Assembly (NCBI GenBank): GCA_964348685.1
Contig: CAYGDM010000024.1
Span: 1 to 14,779 of the forward strand
Source of the DNA: DALYDP01 sp964348685
GTDB taxonomy: Bacteria > Patescibacteriota > Gracilibacteria > Peribacterales > Peribacteraceae
Direction of reading: 5' to 3'
DNA: 14,779 nt
Of the stretch, positions 1 to 7,676 are shown one piece after another. Position 1 is the stretch's first letter; every line of letters begins with the position of its first letter. A program made the translations under genes and the position numbers. Below the pieces are notes generated by a model, which saw only the letters and a list, made by a program, of their open reading frames with translations, did no database searches and had not been told where the DNA came from.

Positions 1-1
1 A

Positions 2-499
2 CGCGACCTGCCGCTGCAAGCCCTGCCCATTCACATGAACGTGACCGAGGCGACGGACTTCTTTGGCGCGATCCCGGCCTTGAAGAAAAAACTGCAGACG
101 CTCGACGACGTCGGCCTCGGCTACCTGCACCTCGGCCAGAGCGCCACCACACTCTCGGGTGGTGAAGCGCAGCGCGTGAAGCTCGCGACGGAACTGTTGC
201 GCCGCAGCACCGGCCAGACGTTCTACATCTTGGACGAACCCACGACCGGCCTGCACTTCGACGACATCCGCCGGTTGCTCAGCGTTTTGCAGCGCCTCGT
301 CGACAAGGGCAACACCGTCCTCGTCATCGAGCACAACCTCGACGTCTTGAAGACCGTCGACCACATCATCGAACTCGGTCCGGACGGCGGCTCGGGCGGC
401 GGCAACCTCATCTCGAAGGGCACGCCGGAAGAGGTCGCCGCGACGAAGGGCAGCTACACCGGCGAATACCTGGTCAAAATGCTCGCGAAGCAACGCTGA
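2..499 (+). CDS. uvrA: UvrA, excinuclease ABC subunit A, C-terminal part (5' truncated by the window)
   Basis: This is the last 165 codons of UvrA, the ATPase that recognises DNA lesions in the UvrABC nucleotide-excision repair complex in the cytoplasm. The reading frame is open from base 2, so the gene starts upstream of the window. The translation shows the second ABC ATPase module: the signature LSGGEAQRVKLA at 152-187, the Walker B stretch YILDEPTTGLH around 224-256, and the H-loop VLVIEHNLDVLKT around 317-355. A Gly-rich GPDGGSGGG near the end is also typical. Order and spacing match the family C-terminus closely. The gene ends in TGA only 4 nt before the next start codon, so the two are probably co-transcribed. 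Nothing seems broken apart from the window edge. Confidence 0.97.
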   Translation, partial: RDLPLQALPIHMNVTEATDFFGAIPALKKKLQTLDDVGLGYLHLGQSATTLSGGEAQRVKLATELLRRSTGQTFYILDEPTTGLHFDDIRRLLSVLQRLVDKGNTVLVIEHNLDVLKTVDHIIELGPDGGSGGGNLISKGTPEEVAATKGSYTGEYLVKMLAKQR

Positions 500-503
500 T
501 CCC

Positions 504-1469
504 ATGGCGCACGATTCGTTCTTCGAACGGCGCGGACGCGCGATCAACCTCGCGGTGCTCACGCTGATGTCGGCCTGCGCGGCGCTCGCCTACGCGGCCG
601 GCACCCTGGCCGAAGCGTACGGCGGGGCGCGCGGCGTGTTCCTCCTCGCGTGCGGCGTCGTCATGGCGCTCGCCGCGCTCATGCTATCCTACGCGCGGTT
701 CGTGGAACCGTCGTGGATCATCGTCACGCGCACGCGCGTCGCGTGCGGCATGCCGCCGGGGCTGCGCATCGCGGTGATCGGCGATTTCCACGTCGGGCCG
801 TACAAGCGCGCCGCGTTCCTGCGCCGGGTCGTGCGCCGCGTGAACGCGCTCAGTCCGGATCTCATTCTGCTCGTGGGCGATTTCCTCTTCGACCACGCCG
901 CGGATACCGCACACCTCGCGCCGCTCGAGTACCTGCGCTCGCCGCTGGGCACGTTCGCGGTCGTGGGCAACCACGACTCCGGCGCGCATGGTGATCACGC
1001 GCATGATGCCGCGCACGACCGCTCGGACGACGTGGAACGATTCCTCACGCCGCGCGGAGTCCAATTCCTGCGTAACGGATGGACCGTCGTGGGCGACGGC
1101 GCGCGGGAGATCTGCATCGCGGGCGTCGACGACGTATGGATGCGCAGCCACAACATGGAGGCGGCGTTCCGCGCGCGCCAGGCGGGCATGCCCACGATCC
1201 TGCTGGCGCACAACCCCGACGTCATCCTCGATACGTCCTCGCACCGGGCGAACCTCATCGTCTCGGGACACACGCACGGCGGCCAAGTGCGACTGCCGTT
1301 CTACGGCTCCCTGACTGCGCTGCCGCAAAAGTTGAGCAAAAAATTTGATCGCGGAATCTTCCCCGTGACGCCCACCTGCACGCTGGCCATCACGCACGGC
1401 ATCGGCGAGACGTTCCTGCCGTTAAGACTTTTTGCGAGGCCGGAGATATTGGTGGTGGAGACGCGATGA
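504..1469 (+). CDS. Membrane-anchored calcineurin-like metallophosphoesterase (YkuE-like)
   Basis: This 321-aa protein is a predicted metal-dependent phosphoesterase. Two hydrophobic segments (about residues 14-35 and 43-63) should anchor it in the membrane. The catalytic domain follows with the full calcineurin-like motif set: GDFH (93-96, metal ligands D94 and H96), GDFLFD (125-130, D126), GNHD (155-158), a His at 236 in LLAHNPD, and GHTHGG (255-260). Layout and length resemble the YkuE group, some members of which act on lipid-linked pyrophosphates; the substrate here cannot be read from sequence. The ATG lies 4 nt after the uvrA stop with no Shine-Dalgarno sequence, suggesting translational coupling to uvrA. 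A His/Asp-rich loop (residues 161-176) just after GNHD is somewhat unusual. Confidence 0.9.
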   Translation: MAHDSFFERRGRAINLAVLTLMSACAALAYAAGTLAEAYGGARGVFLLACGVVMALAALMLSYARFVEPSWIIVTRTRVACGMPPGLRIAVIGDFHVGPYKRAAFLRRVVRRVNALSPDLILLVGDFLFDHAADTAHLAPLEYLRSPLGTFAVVGNHDSGAHGDHAHDAAHDRSDDVERFLTPRGVQFLRNGWTVVGDGAREICIAGVDDVWMRSHNMEAAFRARQAGMPTILLAHNPDVILDTSSHRANLIVSGHTHGGQVRLPFYGSLTALPQKLSKKFDRGIFPVTPTCTLAITHGIGETFLPLRLFARPEILVVETR

Positions 1470-1482
1470 ATGCCACGTGTCG

Positions 1483-1611
1483 GCCTCGGTACGATCCGAC
1501 TTCGTCAGCCGCGGCTGACTACGCCGGATCACTCGGCCTGACAAGCTTCTCGCAATGAACATCGTTTGTCAGGCCGAGTGCCCCGAACCGCAGTGAGGGG
1601 CGTACCGAGGC
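1483..1611. repeat. Nested inverted-repeat element that could fold into a three-way junction
   Basis: Four self-complementary pieces are nested in 129 bp between two genes. The outer arms GCCTCGGTACG (1483-1493) and CGTACCGAGGC (1601-1611) are perfect complements. Inside, GATCCG (1493-1498) pairs with CGGATC (1525-1530) around the perfect 16-bp palindrome GTCAGCCGCGGCTGAC (1504-1519). A second arm is a perfect 15-bp inverted repeat, CACTCGGCCTGACAA (1530-1544) with TTGTCAGGCCGAGTG (1566-1580). The right flank also has CCCC/GGGG (1581-1584 and 1597-1600). No ORF explains it and no T-run follows, so it is not a simple terminator. It resembles REP/BIME-type or small MITE-like elements; this is inference, since only one copy is visible. 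Confidence 0.8.
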
Positions 1612-1614
1612 ATG

Positions 1615-1647
1615 AATAAAAAAGACTCACACTCCATCCGGTGCGAG
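1615..1647 (-). terminator. Rho-independent terminator of the minus-strand 480-aa gene
   Basis: Read on the minus strand, a stem CTCGCAC/GTGTGAG (1641-1647 with 1626-1632, seven pairs including one G-T wobble) has an 8-nt loop. It is followed by TC and six T residues (1618-1623). It lies about 20 nt past the TGA of the 1669-3111 gene, in the right orientation to end it. A G/C-homopolymer run (1655-1667) separates the two. Confidence 0.7.
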
Positions 1648-1668
1648 CAGGAGAGGGGTGGGGGGGGA

Positions 1669-3111
1669 TCAGATACGACGCTTCTTCACATACTTCTGCA
1701 ATTTCTCGGGGCACACCAATCCATAGTTAATGCCGTCTTCCGTCACGTCACCGTATTTTTCCTGATACGAACGCCACACACCCCACGATGCGAGCAATAC
1801 CCTTTGCATCTCGCCGCTGAACATCTCCCACATCGGGTTGAGAAGCACGCACGTGCCGTCGATGTCGCGACGCGATGTGGGGCCGTAGGGATTGAAATCG
1901 AACGCGCGCCCCTGGCATTTGCGCACGCCGAAAAACAAGCCGCTGCTTTCGTTATCGCCGAACCGGATATTCCGGTCGCCGAGCGAATCGAACCGCGGTT
2001 CCATGAACAACTCGTACAAACGGTATGCCATGAAATCGCGCAGTTGCGGGTTGTTCTCCCACATTTCCTGCAACGCCTTCGCAAACAAACGACTGCCGGC
2101 CATGGAGACCGAGCTGCAGATCGTGTCGAACATCTGGATCGTCCTCCAGTCGGTCATGAATTTATCGCGGCCGGGCGCGCCCTTATACTCCATCGTACCG
2201 CCCGTGACGCCGGTCATGAGATACTCGTGGACGGTTTTCTTGCAGGCCTCGTTAGGATCATGCGGCATTTCCCAATACGTAAGCCACGAAAGCAGCTCTT
2301 TTTTATCCGTCAGCAAGCACTTGCCGATATATTTCATACTTCCGTCTTCAACATCCGTCATGAAATCGCTCTTCATCTGTTCCGCGACGGACGGCTTACC
2401 GTCGACATTCTCATGGAAGCCGAACACGAAGATGCCGCGGCTCGTTTCGTCGACGAATGCATCGACGGAATCCCCATCGCCGATCTTCAGCTTCGCGATG
2501 GCGCTGTTTTTCAAACGCGCTGCCTCGTACGACTCTTCGATCTTTTCCTCCAGTTCGGGATACGTGTCGCGGTTCAGCGTGACGTACGCCGCCGTACGAA
2601 CCTTCTCGAACGCATGCCACCGCTGCAATCCCTCGACGTCGACGCACTCGCTGTACGGCTGGACGTCGATCGCGAGTTCGCCGTATCTCCGCAGACACTC
2701 CTGCGCGGAAGGCCCGTCGCGCATCGCGAGGAAATCGCCGGAATCGCGCTGAGCACTCCACCACTCTTGAACCGCGCCGGGAACGACCTCGGCGATCCGC
2801 TCTTCCATTTCCATAAGCGAAGAATCGAAATCATTCTGCAGAACCGATGTCTGAACCTGCATGGCATAGAGACAATCCCGAAGGATACGGCCCGTCAGCC
2901 CTTGGATGACATGAGGGTTTTCGAGCAATTCCGCATCACGTGACAAAAGAGGATCACCCACGCGAAGCTGGGAGATCTTATCGACGACGTGCACCTTCAT
3001 CATCGCGATGGTCCGCTCACGGCGGGAACGCTCCGACAATTCACCGCGCTGCACTTGCTGCAAACGCAGCTCTTCTGTTTGCCGAAGAGCGGAGGTGCGG
3101 TTCGAAACCAC
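1669..3111 (-). CDS. Uncharacterised 480-aa cytoplasmic protein
   Basis: I do not recognise this protein. It reads as a real gene because its composition is balanced and has hydrophobic-helix periodicity, whereas the opposite-strand frame over the same bases is overloaded with His and Arg. There is no signal peptide or membrane segment. The N-terminal 40 residues are charged and Gln/Arg/Glu-rich, probably helical or coiled. Residues 75-220 are helical with acidic patches (EELEEKIEESYEAARLK-like near 186-201). The C-terminal half is rich in aromatic residues (WW, WLTYW, SWGVW) and contains RFGDNESSGLFFGVRKCQGR around 383-402. The first available start is GTG at 3109-3111, with no Shine-Dalgarno sequence; a TATAAT box upstream supports it. 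A terminator follows the stop. Base composition is less GC-rich than in the flanking genes, so transfer is possible. Confidence 0.8.
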   Translation of the reverse strand: MVSNRTSALRQTEELRLQQVQRGELSERSRRERTIAMMKVHVVDKISQLRVGDPLLSRDAELLENPHVIQGLTGRILRDCLYAMQVQTSVLQNDFDSSLMEMEERIAEVVPGAVQEWWSAQRDSGDFLAMRDGPSAQECLRRYGELAIDVQPYSECVDVEGLQRWHAFEKVRTAAYVTLNRDTYPELEEKIEESYEAARLKNSAIAKLKIGDGDSVDAFVDETSRGIFVFGFHENVDGKPSVAEQMKSDFMTDVEDGSMKYIGKCLLTDKKELLSWLTYWEMPHDPNEACKKTVHEYLMTGVTGGTMEYKGAPGRDKFMTDWRTIQMFDTICSSVSMAGSRLFAKALQEMWENNPQLRDFMAYRLYELFMEPRFDSLGDRNIRFGDNESSGLFFGVRKCQGRAFDFNPYGPTSRRDIDGTCVLLNPMWEMFSGEMQRVLLASWGVWRSYQEKYGDVTEDGINYGLVCPEKLQKYVKKRRI

Positions 3112-3137
3112 GGGACAAGAAGGAGTGTAATTGGTGA

Positions 3138-3143
3138 ATTATA
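3138..3143 (-). promoter_or_regulatory. -10 box of the 480-aa gene promoter
   Basis: The minus strand reads a perfect TATAAT here. It predicts a transcript starting near 3131 and a leader of about 20 nt before the GTG at 3111. The -35 region is weak (TGTGAA at about 16 nt spacing). No Shine-Dalgarno sequence lies in the short leader. Confidence 0.5.
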
Positions 3144-3273
3144 CGAATGTCGCTGTCCGTTCACACTACCTCCATTTGCAAAAAATCAGCAATATTATGT
3201 GGATATAAAAATGTACGGAAACGATCATTTCCTGGAAAAGGGATTGAAACGGCAAAAATAGCGGTAAAAAGCT

Positions 3274-3301
3274 TTGCCAAGCCATAAAAACCGTATAGAA
3301 T
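3274..3301 (+). promoter_or_regulatory. Promoter of the Rel-EamA gene, placed for a leaderless GTG start
   Basis: TTGCCA (3274-3279) and TAGAAT (3296-3301), separated by 16 nt, each match the sigma-70 consensus at five of six positions. The -10 box ends 8 nt before an in-frame GTG at 3310, so transcription should begin at or next to that codon. The upstream TTG at 3274 is the first base of the -35 box and would not be on the transcript. This is why the CDS is placed at 3310. Confidence 0.6.
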
Positions 3302-3309
3302 ATCCCATT

Positions 3310-6075
3310 GTGCAGTGGAACGAATTTCTTTTCCTTATTCGGCATCTCTCCGCGGAGGACCAAGCGATCGTTCAGCGTGCCTTTGAAATGGGCGAACGGG
3401 CGCATGCGGGCCAAAAGAGACAATCCGGGGAGCCCTTCTTTACCCATCCAATCGCCGTCGCACGGATCCTTATCGAGATGGGCGCCGACCGCGACACGAT
3501 CGTCGCCGCCCTGCTGCACGACACAGTCGAAGACACTCCCCTCACCCTCGCGGAAATCAAACAGACGTTCGGCCCCGCGGTCGCGACGCTCATCGACGGT
3601 CTGACGAAGCTTGAACAGACCGACGTCGAAGGACGCCCCACGATGGACCACCAAATCGAAACGCTCCGCAAAATGTTCACGGTCATGCAGCAGGACGTGC
3701 GCATCATGGTCATCAAGTTCGCCGACCGCCTGCACAACATGCAAACGCTCGGATTCAAGACGCTTGAAAAACAGGTGAGCACCGCGCGCGAAACGATCGA
3801 CGTCTACGCGAAGATCGCGGACCGGTTCTGCATGCGCGACATGCGCATCGCGCTCGAATCGCTCTCGCTGGCGATCCTCGAACCGGAACTCTTCGCTCGT
3901 TTGGACGAACTGCGGAAGCACAACGAAGCGGAAGCGCACGAGACCGCGGCGATGATGCAACGTTCGATCGACGCGGGCTTCCCGCATCTTCGCGTGAAGA
4001 TCAAAGGGAAAGCGAAAACATGGGACAAGCTGCGCGGGCAGCTACGCACCGGCACCAACCCGCAAAGCTACCGCGACGTCACGGTCGTCCTGATCTGCCA
4101 AACCGTGGACGACTGCTACACCACGCTCGGGACGCTGCACCAGCTGTGGACCCGCGAAGCATTGTCATTCGAGGATTTCATCAACACGCCCGTCATCAAC
4201 GGCTACAAAGGCCTGCATACGACGGTGATCCTGGAAGACGGCACGCGCGTCCGCTGCAAGATGCGCACGGCGGATATGGACGAATACGCGCACCGGGGCA
4301 TCACGCTCCACTGCTTCGACAGCAAATCGCTCGGCATCTTCGACTACCTACAGTGGACCCGCAACGTGGCGGACATTTCGAAAGACACCCAGAGCCGCAG
4401 CAGCGAATTCTGGGACAGTCTGCAGAGCGACATCATGCAGGAATCGATCCTGATCTACGAACCCGGCGGCAAAGGCACGCTCGTCCCCCACGGCGCAAGC
4501 GTCCTGGACGGCGCGTACTACCAACTGCGCGATAGGGCGAACTTCCTCACGCGCGTACGCATCAACGGCATCGAGGTCGCCCCCAACCAAACGCTGACCC
4601 ACGCGGCGACGCTCGAGATCGAACTGGGCGCGCACCCGACCGTCAAACGCGAGTGGCTGTCGTCCGTCGAAACGGGCCTGGCTATCGCGCTCATTCGGGA
4701 GGGGTTGGGGAAGCAGGACCGCAGCGAGAAAATGCGCATCGGCCGCGAAATCCTCGAACGGCACCTCGCACAAAACCGCAGGATGTTCCTGGCTGAAATC
4801 CAACCCGAAAAGCTCGACGCCCTGCTGCTGGGGCACGGCCTTCTTCCGATGAACGAAACATCCGTGCTCATCGCGGAAGGGCGCCTTCCTCCGGAAGAAA
4901 TCGAACGCGCGATGTTCCCCGACCAGGCTTCGCGCGCGACGAACGCCGCACGCGCGGCGCGGTACGTGATCCTGTGCGACATTACGCACGCGCAACGGCA
5001 GCCGCTGCTGGACATGCTCGAACCGTATGCGCCGGAACGCGTGTCGATGACGCACGACGCCCAATCGAAACTCCTGCACTGCCGTTTCGTCGTTCGCGTC
5101 ACCGGCATACAGCGGCGCGAAATCGCGACGTTCTTCGAAAACGTCCTGCGCACCCCGCACGTCATCCGCACCACGGCGTCACCGTACACGATGAGCCTCT
5201 CGACGGGCCTGCTCGTCATCCTCTGGAGCGTGGACCCGGTGTTCGCCGGCCTACTGCTCAATCACGAAGAATTGACGCCCGTCGACCTGCACTTCATCCG
5301 TTTCCTCACGCTCGTCGTGATCAGCGGCGCGGCGTACGCCTGGCTCCGCAGGCGCCAAACGGTGCCCGAAGCGCCGATCAACCTCACGAAACCGTCGCTC
5401 TGGATTTCGGTGGCGTTGCTCATGCTCGTCTCGCTGTTCAGCTACCTTGCGCTCCAACACACCCTGCCGTCGCACTATTCGATCCCGATGACCGCGGCGG
5501 GCCTGTTCGTCACGAGCATCGTGAACCGCAAAAACCGCCTGTCGCTACTCGTCACGTGGTTGCTCGCGGGCACGGGCATCGCCTACCTGATCACCAACAG
5601 CCCCGACTGGCAGTGGCTTGATATCCTCTGGACGCTGCTCGCCGTCGCGTCGTTCTCGGGCTTCTCGGTGGTCAGCGAACAGTACAAGCGCACCGAACGC
5701 ATTTCCGCACGCATCGGGCAGTACTTCTTCCTCCTGTCGGTGTTCTGCACGCTGTTCTCGCTCCCGCTGCTCCCCTTCGCGACGCTGCTCGACATCGACG
5801 GACCCCTGCTGCTCGCGACGATCGCGTTCTGCGTCCTCTGCACCGCGCTGCCGTACTACATCTACTACACGCTGCTGACCCACCGCGAAATCGACTTCGT
5901 GCTCCGCTTCTCGTTCATCATCGTCCCGATCACCGTCGTCGCGCAGATGTTCGCCGGCATGCCGCTGAGGTCCGCCATCACGATCTCTGCCCTCCTTGTC
6001 ATGCTCGGGGCGTCGCTGCCGCTGCTGCTGAATTTCCAACACCACAAAAACACCGGCGCCGCGGAAGGAGCCTGA
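3310..6075 (+). CDS. RelA/SpoT-family (p)ppGpp hydrolase with degenerate synthetase, TGS and ACT-like domains, fused to a 10-helix EamA/DMT membrane domain
   Basis: The 921-aa product (numbered from GTG 3310) begins as a long RSH protein. The HD hydrolase domain (about 1-180) keeps the catalytic set by eye: R37, H46 (FFTHP), H70-D71 (LLHDTVED), E74-D75, and D139/N143 (FADRLHNM). A pseudo-synthetase (about 225-340) keeps D256, Y299 and H303 (YKGLHTT). Arg replaces the catalytic Glu (R315), Glu replaces a G-loop Lys (E288) and Val replaces another (V295). A TGS domain (about 379-443), a helical region and an ACT-like domain (about 549-624) follow; I see no zinc-finger module. Residues 628-908 contain ten hydrophobic segments with EamA features, starting LLVILWSVDPVFAGLLL. 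Predicted role: membrane-bound (p)ppGpp hydrolysis coupled to transport or sensing. An in-frame TTG at 3274 would add 12 residues. No frameshift or stop separates the parts. Confidence 0.93.
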   Translation: MQWNEFLFLIRHLSAEDQAIVQRAFEMGERAHAGQKRQSGEPFFTHPIAVARILIEMGADRDTIVAALLHDTVEDTPLTLAEIKQTFGPAVATLIDGLTKLEQTDVEGRPTMDHQIETLRKMFTVMQQDVRIMVIKFADRLHNMQTLGFKTLEKQVSTARETIDVYAKIADRFCMRDMRIALESLSLAILEPELFARLDELRKHNEAEAHETAAMMQRSIDAGFPHLRVKIKGKAKTWDKLRGQLRTGTNPQSYRDVTVVLICQTVDDCYTTLGTLHQLWTREALSFEDFINTPVINGYKGLHTTVILEDGTRVRCKMRTADMDEYAHRGITLHCFDSKSLGIFDYLQWTRNVADISKDTQSRSSEFWDSLQSDIMQESILIYEPGGKGTLVPHGASVLDGAYYQLRDRANFLTRVRINGIEVAPNQTLTHAATLEIELGAHPTVKREWLSSVETGLAIALIREGLGKQDRSEKMRIGREILERHLAQNRRMFLAEIQPEKLDALLLGHGLLPMNETSVLIAEGRLPPEEIERAMFPDQASRATNAARAARYVILCDITHAQRQPLLDMLEPYAPERVSMTHDAQSKLLHCRFVVRVTGIQRREIATFFENVLRTPHVIRTTASPYTMSLSTGLLVILWSVDPVFAGLLLNHEELTPVDLHFIRFLTLVVISGAAYAWLRRRQTVPEAPINLTKPSLWISVALLMLVSLFSYLALQHTLPSHYSIPMTAAGLFVTSIVNRKNRLSLLVTWLLAGTGIAYLITNSPDWQWLDILWTLLAVASFSGFSVVSEQYKRTERISARIGQYFFLLSVFCTLFSLPLLPFATLLDIDGPLLLATIAFCVLCTALPYYIYYTLLTHREIDFVLRFSFIIVPITVVAQMFAGMPLRSAITISALLVMLGASLPLLLNFQHHKNTGAAEGA

Positions 6076-6078
6076 GCG

Positions 6079-7173
6079 TCACGGAAGGACGATCTTCGAC
6101 GGGCCCGTGATGAGCCGTTTCTGCGTGGCGCGCTGCTGCACGCGCTTGAGGAACGATTTCGCCGGGCTGTACCCGAGTGCCCACGTCGGCTGTTCGACGA
6201 AGAGCTGCTCCTCCGGAGACACTTCGCGGACGAGCCAATCCAATTCATCGCAACGATCCGCAATTTCGGTGAACCCGAGCTTGTTGAAGAACACGGCGCT
6301 CGCCATGTTGCTGCCTCCTTGGTAGCCGCGCAGGCCCGTGCAACGGTAATACGCCAGATTCTGCGGGAGCTTCCCTTTCTCGGCGAGGGCGACAGCCACA
6401 TCGTGCATGAGGCGCGTGCCGGCGCCGGGGAACGCGGGATCGGCATTGACCGTATCGATCTCGGCCGTCGTGCCGATGTTGTCGAATACCTGGCGCTCGT
6501 CCACGACCGCGGGGCGGAACGTGAAACGCGATAGGAAGCTGCTCATCGCGAACGAATACTTCTGGAAATCGGAATCGTTTCGATTACCGGGAGGCGGAAC
6601 GCGGATCGACACGCTCGCGACGAGCGCGCCGGTCGCGGGATCGCGGAGGGCGAACACCATGTAGTCACCGTTACGATCGGGATGATGAAGCATGTCCTGC
6701 ACCATCTGCTCCTGCACCGATTCGTACGGCGTGCCCTTGTACCGCCGCTGATACTCCGCGCGCTCGCGCGGCGACGGCGACAGATTGTTCATCATCCGTC
6801 CGAGCTCCATCTCCTGGATGTACAACGTTTCGTCCCCCGCGAGGACGCCGCGGATCGCCTCATCTGAGAGAAGGTTCTTGCTGTACAATTCTTTCAACTC
6901 GCGCAACGCCGGTGACTCCGTCGGATTGTTGGGGTCGAGCGAAAGCTCTTCGAACGTCAGTCCGCGCACGCGTTCGGCGTTCTCCGCCCTCGTCACGAGT
7001 TCGGTCGTCGCGCGACTCACATCGGCGGACATCTTGCGTACCGCACTGTCGCTCGATTGCTTTTCCGATTCTCGCACGAGATCCACGATGACTTGATGGA
7101 TATCCATACCGCCGACAGTCTCGGGCGAAACATCGTCCTTGTTCGGATCCGACGGCTGTTGAGACGTATTCAC
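6079..7173 (-). CDS. GNAT-like N-acetyltransferase domain protein with an unknown N-terminal region
   Basis: This 364-aa soluble protein has an N-terminal part (1-165) I cannot assign. It is polar and helical, with a disordered start rich in Ser, Asn, Asp and Pro. Residues about 170-316 look like a GNAT fold. A strand pair DYMVFALRDPATGALVASVSI (about 170-190) is followed by AEIDTVNADPAFPGAGTRLM (237-256), which fits the acetyl-CoA-binding strand and pyrophosphate loop. SNMASAVFFNKLGFTEI (288-304) fits the usual C-terminal motif. The loop is PGAG rather than the textbook Q/RxxGxG/A, so activity is unproven and the substrate unknown. The start is GTG at 7171-7173 without a Shine-Dalgarno sequence. 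It converges on the Rel-EamA gene with stops only 3 nt apart, leaving no room for a separate terminator. Confidence 0.78.
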   Translation of the reverse strand: MNTSQQPSDPNKDDVSPETVGGMDIHQVIVDLVRESEKQSSDSAVRKMSADVSRATTELVTRAENAERVRGLTFEELSLDPNNPTESPALRELKELYSKNLLSDEAIRGVLAGDETLYIQEMELGRMMNNLSPSPRERAEYQRRYKGTPYESVQEQMVQDMLHHPDRNGDYMVFALRDPATGALVASVSIRVPPPGNRNDSDFQKYSFAMSSFLSRFTFRPAVVDERQVFDNIGTTAEIDTVNADPAFPGAGTRLMHDVAVALAEKGKLPQNLAYYRCTGLRGYQGGSNMASAVFFNKLGFTEIADRCDELDWLVREVSPEEQLFVEQPTWALGYSPAKSFLKRVQQRATQKRLITGPSKIVLP

Positions 7174-7206
7174 GAAGCTTTACAAAAGGAGCGCAATGGT
7201 ATCTTC

Positions 7207-7212
7207 ACTATA
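7207..7212 (-). promoter_or_regulatory. Possible -10 box before the GNAT-like gene
   Basis: The minus strand reads TATAGT in an AT-rich 86-bp gap, about 33 nt before the GTG at 7173. No convincing -35 box lies at the right distance, so this gene may instead be read through from the 135-aa gene upstream. Confidence 0.3.
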
Positions 7213-7259
7213 GATAAACGCAACAGGAAAAGCACCTTAAAAAGCCCATTAAATCATGT

Positions 7260-7667
7260 TTATGCTGCTTCCCCGCTATTCATCCGCAGTTTCTGCGAGA
7301 GATCTTGTACAGCAGCCATAATCACGCGATGCGCGACGTCGGCCGGAGCGATACGACCGCCTGTTTCGATTACGACCTGTTGCACGACGCTTTCAACCGT
7401 TTGCACGAGATGCGTTTCACGCGCTGTATCCGAAAACGACGCGAATCGAGGAATCTGTAACACGATGCGGGACCGAGCAAGATCGACATACATCTGCAGA
7501 GCCGCCCGAACACGGGCATCGTCCTCCGGCAAGACCACGCGAATCTCGGGCAGACCGTGCCCTACCGTGATCGTTGTGACCGGCGTGGAACTCTCCCTCA
7601 CGACCAGCGGACCACCACCTTCGTAGGGGTCATTTTGAGCGCCGTCCGACTGGCCTATTTCATTCAT
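7260..7667 (-). CDS. Uncharacterised 135-aa protein
   Basis: I do not recognise this small soluble protein. It has a Gly/Asp/Ser-rich N-terminus (1-25), a probable strand region TPVTTITVGHGLPEIRVVLPEDD (28-50), and then helices (52-70, 85-101, 106-128). It has no Cys, membrane segment or signal peptide. The ATG at 7665-7667 sits 9 nt from a good -10 box with a matching -35, which is strong support for the gene and its start. The stop is TAA. It lies 86 bp upstream of the GNAT-like gene on the same strand, so the two may form a transcription unit. It is divergent from the M20 hydrolase gene, with a 102-bp shared upstream region. Confidence 0.72.
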   Translation of the reverse strand: MNEIGQSDGAQNDPYEGGGPLVVRESSTPVTTITVGHGLPEIRVVLPEDDARVRAALQMYVDLARSRIVLQIPRFASFSDTARETHLVQTVESVVQQVVIETGGRIAPADVAHRVIMAAVQDLSQKLRMNSGEAA

Positions 7668-7676
7668 GCGGCCACG

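Noticed and set aside
9..26. CRCKPC-like cysteine cluster in frame 3, suggestive of a zinc finger
   Set aside because: That frame stops at 36-38. The UvrA frame (from base 2) aligns through this region without it.
684..1397. A 237-codon minus-strand open frame opposite the metallophosphoesterase
   Set aside because: The plus strand carries all metallophosphoesterase motifs; the reverse frame is Arg/Val/His-rich noise typical of high-GC DNA.
1655..1667. G-rich run as a possible G-quadruplex
   Set aside because: There are only two G-tracts (4 and 8) split by one T. This is too little to argue for a quadruplex, and the run could also be a sequencing-error site.
1612..2943. A 443-codon plus-strand open frame opposite the 480-aa gene
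   Set aside because: The translation is overloaded with His, Arg and Leu and lacks any plausible fold. The minus-strand frame is longer, has balanced composition, and has both a promoter and a terminator.
3242..3250. GATTGAAAC, which looks like the end of a type I CRISPR repeat
   Set aside because: It occurs once, with no repeat-spacer periodicity around it and no cas genes in the window.
3274..3309. TTG at 3274 as the start of the Rel-EamA gene
   Set aside because: The TTG coincides with a -35 box (TTGCCA), and the matching -10 box lies downstream of it, so the codon is unlikely to be on the mRNA. GTG 3310 is preferred, though not proven.
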